Source of the DNA: Rotaria macrura
Lineage: Eukaryota > Rotifera > Eurotatoria > Philodinida > Philodinidae
Length of the DNA stretch: 64,000 nucleotides
Direction: 5' to 3'
Assembly: GCA_900239685.1 (NCBI GenBank)
Contig: OENT01000244.1
Coordinates: 62,001-126,000 of the forward strand
A model generated the notes under the pieces. It searched no databases, had not been told where the DNA came from, and saw only the letters and a program-made list of their open reading frames with translations. The translations under genes were made by a program, and so were the position numbers. This document shows, piece after piece, positions 45,418-58,400 of this stretch; within the stretch, counting starts at the first letter, position 1; each line of letters opens with the position of its first letter.

Positions 45418-46299
45418 TCATTCGTCTATATTATCGTATGTTTGATCGAAAACATGTTTTATAAGCCAATCGGCACATTTAATAGTTGATTTCTGTATAT
45501 ATTCGTCCAATTCTTCATCTATAATTGGCATGTTTTCTTCTTCATCTTCACTTTCATAAAGATGAACAATATTTTCATTTGTAATACATTTTGATTGTTT
45601 CGAATTATTCTTAGTTAGCGTTTGTACTAGTGGAGTATGTGCTACTGGAAATGATGATTTACCTCGTGATATTCTTCGATAGTATGCTCTCGGTAAACAT
45701 GTTTTCGTTTTCGGTAATGATCTATGTCGTGCTTCAACAAATATCGGAATATTTTGTTGTTCCGTCAATATGGGATATGTTGTTATTTGTGTACGACTTG
45801 AACGTTGTTGAATATCGGGCATATTAGTATTCGATGATTTCTTTAACGCTAATCCAATAGTATTTGATGACATCGTTGGTGAAATGAATTGAAGTGATTT
45901 ATTCAATCCATTGGGTGAATTAAAACTTGACCACATTAATGATTGTTGATTACCAATCGATGTTGAAGATACAATAGTCGGACGGGGATTCTGACGATCG
46001 GTTAGACGACCAAGACGTAAATCTTTGCTACGTTCTAGTAATTTATCTGGAGAAAGATTTGTAAAATTCGTTGAAGAATGCGCTGTAATAAGGCTACTAG
46101 TGTTGAAATTTAATGGTCGAATATCAGTAAAATCATAATAGGATTGAAGTGTGATACGAGATTTTCGCGTTTGAATAGCTCTTATTTTATTATTAACAGC
46201 AATCGGAGAGGCATTTGCGTACATCGTCGGATGAGAACTGTGTAATAGATGACGATGAGAATTTATTGGAAGAGCGATCGTTTCATTTGAGATATTCAT
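45418..46299 (-). CDS. Unrecognised 293-aa largely disordered protein
   Basis: A single exon begins MNISNETIALPINSHRH. Most of the sequence is Ser/Thr/Asn/Arg-rich and predicted disordered, with basic patches (RAIQTRKSRITL, RAYYRRISRGKSS). The last 50 residues change character: an acidic run (ESEDEEENMPIIDEELDEY), then an amphipathic helix (IQKSTIKCADWLIKHVFDQ) that is probably the conserved or binding part. There is no signal peptide or membrane segment. Codon composition and length argue for a real gene. An acceptor-like TTAAG lies just upstream of the ATG. It is convergent with kanadaptin. I cannot assign a family or function. Confidence 0.65.
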   Translation of the reverse strand: MNISNETIALPINSHRHLLHSSHPTMYANASPIAVNNKIRAIQTRKSRITLQSYYDFTDIRPLNFNTSSLITAHSSTNFTNLSPDKLLERSKDLRLGRLTDRQNPRPTIVSSTSIGNQQSLMWSSFNSPNGLNKSLQFISPTMSSNTIGLALKKSSNTNMPDIQQRSSRTQITTYPILTEQQNIPIFVEARHRSLPKTKTCLPRAYYRRISRGKSSFPVAHTPLVQTLTKNNSKQSKCITNENIVHLYESEDEEENMPIIDEELDEYIQKSTIKCADWLIKHVFDQTYDNIDE

Positions 46300-49200
46300 T
46301 GGTTATCTTAATAAGATATCAACAATGTTTTCGAATACACGTACGAATCAGTGTGAGAGAAAAAAAACAAGTTACAACGTAGAAAATGATTTTGTCGAAT
46401 AGACCATAATGATCTCTTATTTATAGTTGAAAAACGACCTCTCATAAAGAAAATAAAGTTATTTTAACCGATGAATTGAATATAGAATTATTCAGTAAAC
46501 CAACTGCTTTTAACCTCTTGAAAAAGCTTACATTAACAATACTCGTAATGATCCTGTAGAAGCACACGTCAACAATGTCAAATTATGCACAGTCACTCCC
46601 GTAACGACATACACATGACAAGCCTATAGACAGTATGTCATCATCGAACAGGTCTTCTTAACTAGATCTTGACATGGCGATAAACTATTTATTCCATAGC
46701 AGTGCTCTTTGACCTATCAAACTTGTCATTCGAAAACGAAAATGCGTTGTTTCTTTTCATACAAGGTGTATAATATTCTTCATCTGATTCTCTTCTCACA
46801 TAACGACATTTCATACATGACGATAATTTATTATTTGAATACATACATCTAAGCTGATTTATTCTACTATAAAAAAAAAGACTCTAAAACTATATAGTAT
46901 AGATGTTGCAATAGAATAAAACATAGAAGTCAGTATGCAGATAATCTTATTTCAATCTTAATGAAAGAATAGGAAAAAAAAGTGTAACATAGCTGCTCTT
47001 TTTTCAATTATGCACTAAGAAGCATAGAATGATTTCTTTGTCTGATTATTTTTGAATTGCTTTTTTTTTAATTCTTGGTTACCCGTCGTACAATACTGCG
47101 TTGTTACATTGATTACTATACATTCTATTTTTATTTTATTTTATATTATTAGAAAGTCGAATCTTTACATATCTGTATTCGTTAAACAGTGTTATTAAAA
47201 AGAAATAACAATTAATAACTTATATGTGTCCATGGTAAGCATGGCAATGGCAAATCAAAATATGTACAATGCAATAAATAGATGACGAACTAAATTTTGA
47301 AGTCGAGTGACATGTATAAACGAGTAAGAAGAAAAGAAACATACACAGTTCTCTTTCATGTTCATGTCAAGTAGTTTACTTTCTTAACAGAATTAAATGA
47401 TAAAATAACAATGGTATGAAAAGTTATCAAAACTAAAATTGATGCATATCAAATACAACAAAATATCGAAAATAACTTAGGAGTACCATTCGTTTTTATA
47501 TAAGTATTCGTCCTAGAGCCTAATGTTTTATCTTTGTTGTTTTTTTACTGAGGAACTACTAGTTTTCGAAATCTAACTGTGATCTACAATAGGCAATATT
47601 AATTATGACAAATATGGTACCTAGTATTCAATTTTGAAGAGACATGTCATCAATGATAGACGCATGGATTTGCATAGATTGAATACGGTACTCGATAAAA
47701 AAGAGAGAGAGAGAGAGAGAGAGAATGAGCCTATATTCAAGTAGTATGAAAATTTCATCTTTTAGCATGAATAAAAAGAATCAATGTATTATACATAATG
47801 AAGTCGTAACCTTGAAACCGTAATATACAGAAGATCTATTGTAATCTTATGCGAACATGCTTAAAACCATATGAGAAGTACAAATTCTTCGAATCCTACA
47901 TCATTAACACATTTATTCTGATGGAACAGTTCAATACAAGTGCAAATAGATGATTACATGAAATAGCCTTGCCATTTAGTGGCCTCTTTCAAGTTTTTTT
48001 TTGTTTAAAATTCTTAGTTCGTTTTAGGTTTTTTTTTGAATTAGACTATTGTTTGATTCCTTCTTATTTTTTTTTGTTCGCGTTTTCTTACAAATACAAT
48101 ACACAGAATATGAATGGAGTTAAACGAACAGTTAACGTTGACAATTTTAATCAAACGATTCTAAAACAAAATGGTATGTGTCGAAAATATGAACACGAAT
48201 AGGTAACTAGTACTATTCATGAAGTTATTTATGTTAAGAATACTTAAACTAAAAATATTCGGGTTTCTAATGTATTCAACAATGCAAGAAATTGAAAATT
48301 CTCTGATCCCGCCCACGTTTAATCTGTACTACTGTTTCGTTAAGTGTACAAAGAAAATTGAGAATCATAAATTTCCAGTTTATTTCGTCTTAAAAATTGC
48401 CACTCGAAAATAAAAATTGTCCATTCAACAATCGAAAATTTCATGCACTTACTATATTTAGAATAAAAGATGTATGTATCATAGTTTTTTAGTAGTCTGT
48501 TTATAAGACGAACTGAATCGACGCCTGTCCGAATCTTACATCAACAGAATTAAACATGAATGACTAAAAAGAGGGAGAGTGTATAAATGTGTAAGGGAGA
48601 CACAGAGAGAGAGAGAGAGTGAAGGAAAGAGAGATTACTAATTTGAGTCGGCATCGACAGAGCAAATAAAATATAACTCTCTTTTCTTTCTTCGCTTTTT
48701 CTCATCATATAAGCACACAACAAAGAACAAGATCGCATCATTGTATTTGCTTTGTCCACAAATACTTCTGTTATAATTTACTTCGGAAACATATAAATCA
48801 ATATTTAAATAATTTTTTCAGTATAAAATGCTAAATTTTATCGAAGAGAAACGAGAACAAAGTTCGAATCTTTTCGTAACATGTGGTGCATCATGACATA
48901 TGAAAACGATCGAAGAATCTCATACAAAAAACAATCAACATTCTATATTTTATTCATAATTTTACATTTAATTATAAACTATGTATTAGCTGTTAAAACG
49001 AATATGGTTTGATTCATATTCATAATAATAATAAAAATATGATAAAGATTAACATTTTCTTTGAATATGATTGTACAGAAATTGGTATGTTCGTCGAAAT
49101 GATTTAATATGTTTGAATGTTTCTTTTGAATCATCTATCGCTAATTTTAAAACATATATATATATATATATATTCTATTCACTAAAACTGTATTTCAAGT

Positions 49201-51356
49201 ATATGTTCAACAAAAATAAAAAAACATGCTATTTTGATTGTGTTTTAATTTAATAAAAAGAGTCAATTTTTATATTGGGAAAAAAACAGAGACCATAAAA
49301 GATAGGCAAATACATTAAGACTATGTTTTCTTTTGTTTATAGTCGACGTTTTCAAATGAATTTTTTCTTCTTCTTTAGATTATTCATTTCATTGAAACTT
49401 GAATCATTTTCAAAATTACTCTTTGTTCTAAAAGTTTTGGAATTTCGTAAAGCTCTTTACTAATATCGTGAACAAAGTGTTTTCTTTATTGATTGATTTT
49501 GAATAAAAATTGATATAACTGTTGTACGGATTATACAAGCCAGCTGACATTTGATTTGTCATTGTTACCACTATTATTTCTTGTCACGATTAAGCTTTTT
49601 CTGACCTATATTAATCTTTCTTACGTTACAACGTATTCTTTACTCTATTCAAGGTAATCTCTTTCTTAAAGAATCATATTCAATTTTACATATGGAGACG
49701 TTTTTTCACTATTCTCTACTGTTATCGATATTAGCTGGCACATAGGAAATTTATTGTCACTTTCATTTGAATATTTTTTCTCATGTTTTACCTATTCCGA
49801 TTTCTCTCTATAATGTATTCATCTTTATATTCGTTATAAATCATTGCTTTCTAAAAGCTAGCTTAATAAATATCATTAACGACAATGAAGGTCAACTATA
49901 GTTGCAGTTCGTCGTTAGATACATCTGTTGCAGCACCGCATTTACGTCAATATTCGAAAGTCATACTTCTCTTTTCTATACGAGTAACAATATACATCTC
50001 GAAGAAATTTTAACACGTATGCTGGTAAAAATGAAATAATCTTCAAGAGTAAAACAAGAAAAACATTTCTTTCTTTAATGTTCATTCAAGAAAAATAATA
50101 ATAATAATAAGCAAATGTAAAAGCATACTCTTGTTGTTCTGTTGACCATTTTTTGAAATACTCTTATTTTCACAACTAGGCATCGGTTGAAAAACTGTTA
50201 CAAAATGTTCCTTCGTATGTTTTTTCAGTCCCTTGTTTTCGTTTTTATGAGAATGCTAACGTTGAAAAGTTAAACGCATTACTAATAAGATGACACGTAA
50301 AAGACAAAAAGAAAATTTTTCTTTTTCTATCTGTAATTTAGAATAGATACTACTTTAACATTAAGCAATATGATCTATTTATGCACTGAAGTTGAGCCTT
50401 TTACGAATAAAATACATGCGAATTTCTCTTGAAAATCACATAGCGGTATATATTATATTTTTCCTATCTTGAAAAGAAAATTTTACCATAATTTATTAGG
50501 TACGAAAGAATGTTAATAGCTTTTGACATAAGTTGTTCTCTGATTCAAATCACAGCATATATGGCATGTTATACGAAGAAAAACATGTTTTAAGTAAACA
50601 CAGTACATCCAAGAGACTTTGTTGATGCTCTAATATTTTCAAAATTATTCACATGATATTAACCGAAACGGAAATTCTCTTTTTTTGAATTCGGATAGAT
50701 TTCATAAAACAAACTTTAATTAGACATGTGCAACTAGAAAGAAGAATACAAAATTATATATATGGTTCCTCTCATTAGAATTTGAACAAGAATTTAGTTT
50801 TTAACTCGTTTACTGAATAAGATTCAATGTTAACTAAAAAGAACATTCTTGTTACAAGAAAAACAATCGATTAACAAATACGAAAACGAAATCATAGTAT
50901 CATTCAATGTTTCTGTAAATATTGTTCTAGAAGATAAATTTGCAGCGACAAACATAATACGGTTCAGAGAAACTCTAAAAGTTCGCATCATTCAAAGCTA
51001 CTTAAACTTTAATCATAGCCAAAATTTCGAGTGATTATATTTTTGAGAAGTTCTCTCAGATGAATTCATACTAAAACCCACTTCAAATATTCACATTTTC
51101 ATCTTCGACTAGCTACTTGACTGTAGTAGATTCTATGATTTTGCGATCCCATGGACATTTTTTTTTAATGAGAAAAAGAATTCAACTAGAACAACAATCT
51201 TATTCATTGATGTATAGATACAAATAACAACCAGATTGAAGACAAACGAAACGAAGTACACAAATCAAACGATGTTCAATAACATGTATGAGACGGACAA
51301 CAAAACAAAAAGAAACACAAAATCGTTTATCGTCTTCACTTATTCATACTTCTTGT
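46300..51356. other. 5 kb gene-free stretch with simple repeats
   Basis: It holds (GA)n tracts at about 47703-47724 and 48604-48619, and an (AT)n tract at about 49153-49173. Open frames here are short, of low complexity and match no family. No RNA gene was recognised. Confidence 0.55.
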
Positions 51357-51972
51357 TTATATTGGCTGAATTTTGAAGTGTAAACCAATAAGTGAAAACA
51401 CGAAACACTTTAAGTCCTGTACCAAATAATAAAAACAACGTAAACCATCTGGATCACGACTATTGTTAATATCGATTAAGGAACCAATTTTCGATGTTGT
51501 AAATGAAATATGTTCATCACCAAGAACGATTTCAAGTTCTTGACGACCAGTACGATCTTGTGGTGGCCTAATAACAAGAGAAGTCACTAATTATAATTTT
51601 AGAAAAACACTATTCTCAAGAAAATTCATCGTTCAATACAAATTGTTTTGAAATATCTCATTCATTTCTTCTCATGTTATTAATTTTATTCTACAAATTA
51701 GAAGAATAACAAAAATGAAAAGCCTACACATACCAAACTGCATCATCTTCTTTCATAATATCAGATTCATTTACAACTCTTTTGAGTTCTTCGATAACAG
51801 CACGATTAACATACACTTCCTTTCTAATTAGTGTATCCTTCTTATAATTGGAATTATTTGCATAACGTAATTTACCATCAGGTCGAAATTCGAATTCAAG
51901 AAATTCATGACCAAATTTACCCTTGTGACCTACATAATATCGCAAATAGAAATCATCATTCGATTCACTCAT
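51357..51972 (-). CDS. MAGOH: Mago nashi, exon junction complex core subunit (2 exons)
   Basis: Exons are 51734-51972 and 51357-51567, giving 149 aa (human MAGOH 146). The 166-base intron splits the Trp codon of DDAVW|PPPQDR-type sequence (donor GTATGT, acceptor ATTAG). The protein is almost invariant across animals: [20 protein letters not shown], then [40 protein letters not shown] and the C-terminus [12 protein letters not shown]. Mago pairs with Y14 (RBM8A), locks eIF4A3 onto spliced mRNA upstream of exon junctions, and serves nonsense-mediated decay and mRNA localisation. An acceptor-like GTTTTTAG lies 20 bases upstream of the ATG. There are no close neighbours. Confidence 0.97.
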
Positions 51973-51991
51973 AGTTTAAGTTCGTATCTAT

Positions 51992-52010
51992 CTAAAAACA
52001 AACAAGTTAA
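51992..52010 (-). promoter_or_regulatory. Acceptor-like site before MAGOH ATG
   Basis: TTGTTTGTTTTTAG ends 20 bases before the ATG on the minus strand. It could be a spliced-leader or 5' UTR intron acceptor. Confidence 0.35.
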
Positions 52011-55000
52011 TATTCCTCAAATGAATATACAGAAGTAACATTTTCCATTCCATCTTCTATCAGGCAGAATTTCTAAATACGATGATGTGACTCATCGCTC
52101 CTTTATGTTATCTAGAAACCAATCAAGTTAGTGTGTCAAATTTTGAAATCAAAGACATTTTTCATTCTAATACAAGTGCATCATTACGATTCTAATAAAA
52201 TAAAATCTTTAAAAAATTCTACTTTCACCTTTTCCATTTACGATGATATCAAATAGTAGTGACATCTGCATATGTAAGAGAAAATCATCGTCAGATTGTA
52301 AGAAATGAAATTACAGACAAGCTGAGCAATGGTCTCAGAGCGACCGCTTGATAACCATTTACGACGGAAAACGACGGATCTAGTTTTTAGTCGCTTGCTG
52401 TTGCCACAAACGAAGTGCTACGATGAATCGAGACAGTCGTACAGGATCATTGTTGAAAATCCACTACAAACTAAGGTCATAAGTGCTTCATTTTTCAAGA
52501 AACAAGTGAATTGAGTTACATTTTAATAAAAGAATGAATTCTAAGGGGAAAAAATCGATTGATTTACTCGGATTCAGTCATTGAGCAAATGTTGGTACAA
52601 TAACGTCCCTTATTTGAAAAATGTCTCGACCAAGATGGAGCCCGTTTGATATTTATAACTCAAAAATCAATCAAAATTGATCTATGACATGAACAAAGAC
52701 CTAAGTAGTCTAAAGGTATTCTATTCAAGTAAACATCAAAATTATCATATTAGCAATTACTATTAGAAAAGTTATTGATGTATTGCACTCATGATATTAA
52801 AAAGAGAACCCGCTGTCATACGCAACTAGGAGTGTAGAGACTATGCATCGTCACTTTTGAGTAATGATATGAGAAATCTTCGCACCTAATGAATCAACGA
52901 ACACTGCCGGATACATTGAACACAGTTGACAGAATCTGAACAATAGCCATTTCTTTTTGATTGACTTTGATTCAAATCTTACTTTTATAAACCCCAACTT
53001 TTCTTGTATCAGTAATATAGTTAACTAATGATCGTATTAGCGAGAGTTTCTAAAAATCGTTGTTTACCTGTATTTACTGAAAACAAACATTTTTCTATAG
53101 TTTAAACTTCAAAACTCTCACTATCATTCTCGTATTTTCTATAATAACCCAGATTTGCTAGTAAGATGCGAATCTTCACCTTTTTTCTATCACTCTATTT
53201 AGCATTCTTCAAATTAGAACATGTGTTCTTTCAGAGCTCAGTAAACTCCTACACTAGTTGCTCACGGTTTTCCCCGATCATCAGCTTGAGATTCGTTTGA
53301 ATCTAACCCCTATATACAGCATCATTTTTACACTTGATAAAACATTCAACTTTAGAAATAGTCCTGCTAGCGGTTTTTGCCATATATCTCTTTGACCCAA
53401 AATCGATAATCATACATATGTTAATGTTAAGTTTTAGATAACAAACAGAATCCTGTGGAAACAAATTGATTATATCAGCGATGTTCTTGATCCTCTTCTT
53501 TTTGCTCACCTGCTAGCTATGTGTAAGAACAGAAGAGATGTCGTGCCCTACGTTGCACACATTCAGGTGAAGTGTGGTAAGTTCGATTCTTTTCACTAGT
53601 TTGCATTCAACCGTGATATTACTTGCTACGTGTCAGTGTTCTTCTCCATAGACTCTCGACATTTCCTGGACATTGTTTCCATGTCTGTACAAATGTGATC
53701 AGAAGAGGACGCGATCAATCATAGGTAGTATTTTTCATGCGCGAATGCCATTCTTAGTCTCCGAAAACTCAGAGAAAATAAAGATTGAAGAAATTACAAC
53801 AACCACTCCTCGATAATATGAGATACAGTGTTAAGTCACTTCCTGAGCAAACATTTTTTACTAACTTCTAACTAACATCAATTTTGCGATATCTATCCCA
53901 TAATCCTGAAACCTACAGAGTTCCATGACAATCATTACGAGAAAAAGTATTACATAATGATATATTTTCTGCGACTTCAATTTCCTAATAGCCTATTTAC
54001 CTGACCCAACATCTGAACAAGAGATCTGCAAGGCAACTCAAAAAGCGACTCATCACCATCTCGCCTAGAGTTTACCACAAAATCGTAATTTTTCAACTAT
54101 CCTTAGCAATCTTTTCATGATGCAAAATTTGTCAAATTGCGTTACCAAATCACCTTTATCATCAGTATTATAGTCAAAAATTCAAATTGACTTCAGCAAC
54201 TTTCAGTAGGTTTCTTGCTATTCTCAATTATTTTTAGACTTTTTATCTTTATGCATGAACAAATTACAAATCCTTTCGGCAACTCATTTGTGAAGTACTT
54301 GATGAGGTATGTGAAACATTTTGAGAATCACCACAAGTCTCATGTGTAATATCTATATGACATAACGAAGAAAAGGACCAGAGTTTATCGAGCGCATCAT
54401 ATGTATCACCAAAAAAAATTTATATTTTACATTCATGAATCAATATCAATCTATTACTACTGAGATGCACTGCTAAATCTCATTTAGTTTCCCTATTCGA
54501 TAAAATTCACCACACATGGTAACGATTAGAAATAATTTCAATAACAGTGAAAGACTACGTTAAAGATTTACCATTTATTGATAGAATATATATTTTAGGT
54601 AGGCCAGTTAGCTCTGGGGATCTCGGGCATCGAAGTTTGTGTAACAACGCATAGTCTCCGATAGTTGAATCAGTCATTGTACATAATTATGAAGAGGAAA
54701 AGGTGTCCATCATATGACTAATGAATGAAAAATATGATTGTCAACGTTTTTCAACGAAAGAAAAATTTCTTGACAAACGAAAACATGGAGAAAATAGACC
54801 TCTCGTAAGACAGCGCCATCTACATTGCTCTCGAACAAATTATTATTATTATTTGAATTTGAATAAACCAACCTTCATTGAGTATTTCTCATTGATTTAT
54901 TGTCATAGAATCAACAAATTTCCTGCTTGATTCATTTCAGCCGTCAACTAACAACAGCAAATAATCATTGTTTTCTATGTTCATATATTCGTGTATATTT

Positions 55001-55278
55001 ATAACTGTGACTGCGTGTGATTGTAGGACAATTTCTTGTGACACCTCATTCGACGATTGAATCACAAAGGTCTAGTCGAGTTTCTATGGACGATTCAACG
55101 CATGAAATTTAGAAAAAACCCATGCAGAATGTTCTCGGCGGCGCATTATTTCAGTGAAAAATGATTCTTTTAGCTTACTTTTCCTTTCGCCTTCTTCCTT
55201 TCTGAGCTATGTTAACATCTGATAGGCTGATGGTTGTTTTCGAATATGAATCACATGTCTGATTCGACCTGTGTTTAT

Positions 55279-55310
<32 letters not shown>

Positions 55311-55479
55311 TCAAAGAAACTAAGATTCAGTGAAGAGCATTATTTTGTTTCTAAAAGATACTTGTATTTAGTTAATCGACAATGTCCAGAATATTAAAAA
55401 GAGGTAAATCAGATTTAACAATAAGACTACATTGTTATCTGCCGAAAATGAAAGAACAATCAACTAACGAGAAAGCGAA

Positions 55480-55494
55480 TTTTTTTCTTTTTAG
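55480..55494 (+). promoter_or_regulatory. Acceptor-like pyrimidine tract directly before the TAF6 ATG
   Basis: The tract TTTTTTTCTTTTTAG abuts the ATG with no bases between. It is either the acceptor of a 5' UTR intron or a spliced-leader acceptor; the zero-length UTR favours the latter. Confidence 0.4.
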
Positions 55495-58400
55495 ATGACG
55501 ACAAACGATCAAGCCAAAACTCCTATTCTTCAATTTCCTTATCTATCCATACAGTTCATAGCGGATTCAAATCAATGTCAACATTTAACCGATGATTGTA
55601 TCAAATATTTGACATTAGAAGCAACTGGTGCTGTTCGATTGTTACTACAAGTAAATTGATCAATAGTTAAAAACAGAATGTAACAACATGATGTAACTCG
55701 TTCTTTTTGTCTTCATTTAGGATGCTCTTAAATTCACAAGAAAATGCCGTCGAACTAAAATGGTCACGGACGATTTTGAATCGGCAATGAAAATGCGTTA
55801 TTTAGAAGTAAAACAAAATATGGCATGACAAGAAAAGAAAATGTAACTTTATTTATTCTAGCCTATAGTGGGATTTCGTTTATCGAATGGTAATCTACCA
55901 TTTAAAACAACAACTGCCGCTGGTTCAAATCATCGAGAAGTTCAATGTATCGATGATCATGAATTACAACTTGATCAAGTAATTACTGCACCATTGCCAA
56001 AAGTACCTTTGGATGTTTCGATAAGAAGTAAATTAAATATTTGATGATGGGCAAGAAAAAAAAAACTAGAATGTCTTGTTGTCTTTAGCTCATTGGCTTG
56101 CGATCGAAGGCAAACAACCGACAATAAACGAAAATCCAGAAATTATTTCAAAAGCTGATCTTACGGCTGATTCATCGGATCCAGTAAGATTTTTACTTCT
56201 GTTGAATATTAGTCGAGTTTGTTCTGTTTTAGATGAAATCATTAACAAAACGATACAATCTTGATGCATCAAAAATTAAAACATCGAATCCACATGAACT
56301 TTCTCTTGTAAGATAATCGTAAATTTGTAAAACATTTGTTTCTTCAATAATCATCTGTGATTGGAACTGAACTTTTCTTTTTGTCAAGCTCTTTTATTTC
56401 ATAAAATTCAATTGTCTTATTCTAAAATAGGAACGGTCAGCTTAGAAGATTATTACATAATTGACTTTAAAAACTTCAGTGCGTCAACTGCAGTATAAAA
56501 GAAAAAAAATATGCTAAAAGTTGTCGTCGCCATTAGTTTCTCTTCTTCCGTTTTTTAAATTAAGTGCGATGGCACTTCTGCACCACGATTGAAGGTAGAT
56601 TTGTGCATGATAGAAACTGCAATAGCTATATATAAGAGAGATTTCATCGAGAGAAAACTGTCACGACACTGCTGCAATTAATTTTGTTTTTTTTTTAAGG
56701 AACAACAAATTTATTACAAAGAAATAACAGAAGCATGTGTTGGATCTGAAGAACAAAAACGTCAAGTAGGTTTTTATTTTTAAAGATTTAATGACTTATT
56801 TATATTAATTATATTTAGGAAGCGATTGCTAGTCTATCTACAGAAACTGGCCTTCATCAGATATTACCTCGAATCGTTTTATTCATTTCTGAAGGTGTTA
56901 AAATAAATCTTATGCAGTACAACTTAGCCATATTAATTTATCTTATGCGTATGACAAGTGCTCTACTTGAAAATAAATCGTTGTATTGTGAAAAATATGT
57001 AAGAGAATAAGCAAGAAAAAACGATATGTTAGTTTTCTTATTCTGAATGTTCTTTTTTCCTTTCATCTAAACTTAGCTTCATCAATTGTTTCCGGCAATA
57101 ATGTCATGTATATTAGCCAAACAACTTTGTGCTAGACCAGATACAGACAATCATTGGGCACTACGTGATTATGCAGCATCACGTTGTGCTCAAATGGTCA
57201 AGTAAATTGATATTCAACCACGAATACCAGTCGATCATATCGGTTTGATTTTAATTTTATGTAGAATGTTCTCAGCTAATATACATGGTCTACGTTATCG
57301 AATCGTACGAATTTTTTTACGCACATTCAATAGTGAACGTTTACCATTTGTGACACATTATGGTGCACTTGTTGGTTTATGTGAAATGGGCCAAGAAGTA
57401 AATGCGTACACATTGATTGTTATTCTTGTAGAATATTCAACGATGAATTTGTTTTTCTAGACCATTGAAGAACTAGTATTTCCTATTATACGTTCACTGG
57501 GTGAACGAGTTAATAAATCACTAGGGAATTCTGCAATATCTTCGATTGATAAAATAACTATTGATCGTATCAATGGTGTTATTTCCGTATGTAGAATGAA
57601 AAACAAAAATAACAACTAATTAAACAAGATTTTTATTATTCATTTCGAATTTACCGTTGATTTCTATAGAAATATATTCCAACAGCTTATCGCGCGTCAC
57701 GATCTGGACCAGATGATCTCGAGCATTTACAACAGGAATTCGGTAATTATTATGGATCTCGTTTACATACGCCTATTGTTCAACTTCGTCAACAAGCAAG
57801 ATCATCATCAACAACACAATCCTCACATGTAAGTTAATATATTAAACAAGAACATGTCGAACGGAAACATTTTGTCGTTTTTTACCGCTATAGTTAATCC
57901 GTTTAGAATACATTCGGTGATCTAATTGTAGTCGTTGAATGTAAAAGAAAATGAAATTAGAGATACCTTCTTTATAGTCAGAGTTACAGTAGAGCACGTG
58001 TTTTCTGTTGTATTCATTTGCATTGGAAAAAATTTGCTTGTATGACTCATTTTGTTCTATTTATTTACGGTTCGATCTTTTCTAGATCAGACGAAAAATA
58101 TGAGATTTTCTCGATGGGAAAAAATTTCGCTAGTTTCCTTTGATCATAGAAATTAAAGGTATTGATATACGAAGTCATACCCGTCTGAAATTCTCCACGA
58201 TGACTAATGTAGGTATTTTCACACCAGCTATTACTCGGTCTGTTTAAAAATGAATGCTCTTATACTATTGTCCCAATCGTAAATCGATTCATAGCAAATG
58301 AAATCTTTTGCAATAGAATTTGATGCCACTGCTAGCGAATGCCAGTAAATTAAAAAGAGTCAAGCTTATTTAGTAACCATGAATCACCCAATACGTCAAT

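Larger units (their letters stand above)
51973..55494. other. Divergent intergenic region between MAGOH and TAF6
   Basis: There is no supported gene in 3.5 kb. A compound (CA)n(TA)n microsatellite lies at about 55279-55310, shortly before TAF6. A possible leader exon for TAF6 (around 55382-55403, followed by a GTAAAT donor) would join out of frame through its own ATG. Confidence 0.55.

Noticed and set aside
49153-49173. AT, GA and CA simple tracts taken as possible structured arrays or CRISPR-like repeats
   Set aside because: They are ordinary microsatellites without spacers, in a eukaryotic genome.
53560-53620. tRNA-like word GTTCGATTC
   Set aside because: No matching acceptor, D or anticodon stems could be folded around it.
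55382-55403. Short ATG-bearing exon with a GTAAAT donor before TAF6
   Set aside because: Splicing it to the TAF6 first exon puts TAF6 out of frame, so it cannot supply the protein start. At most it is leader sequence.
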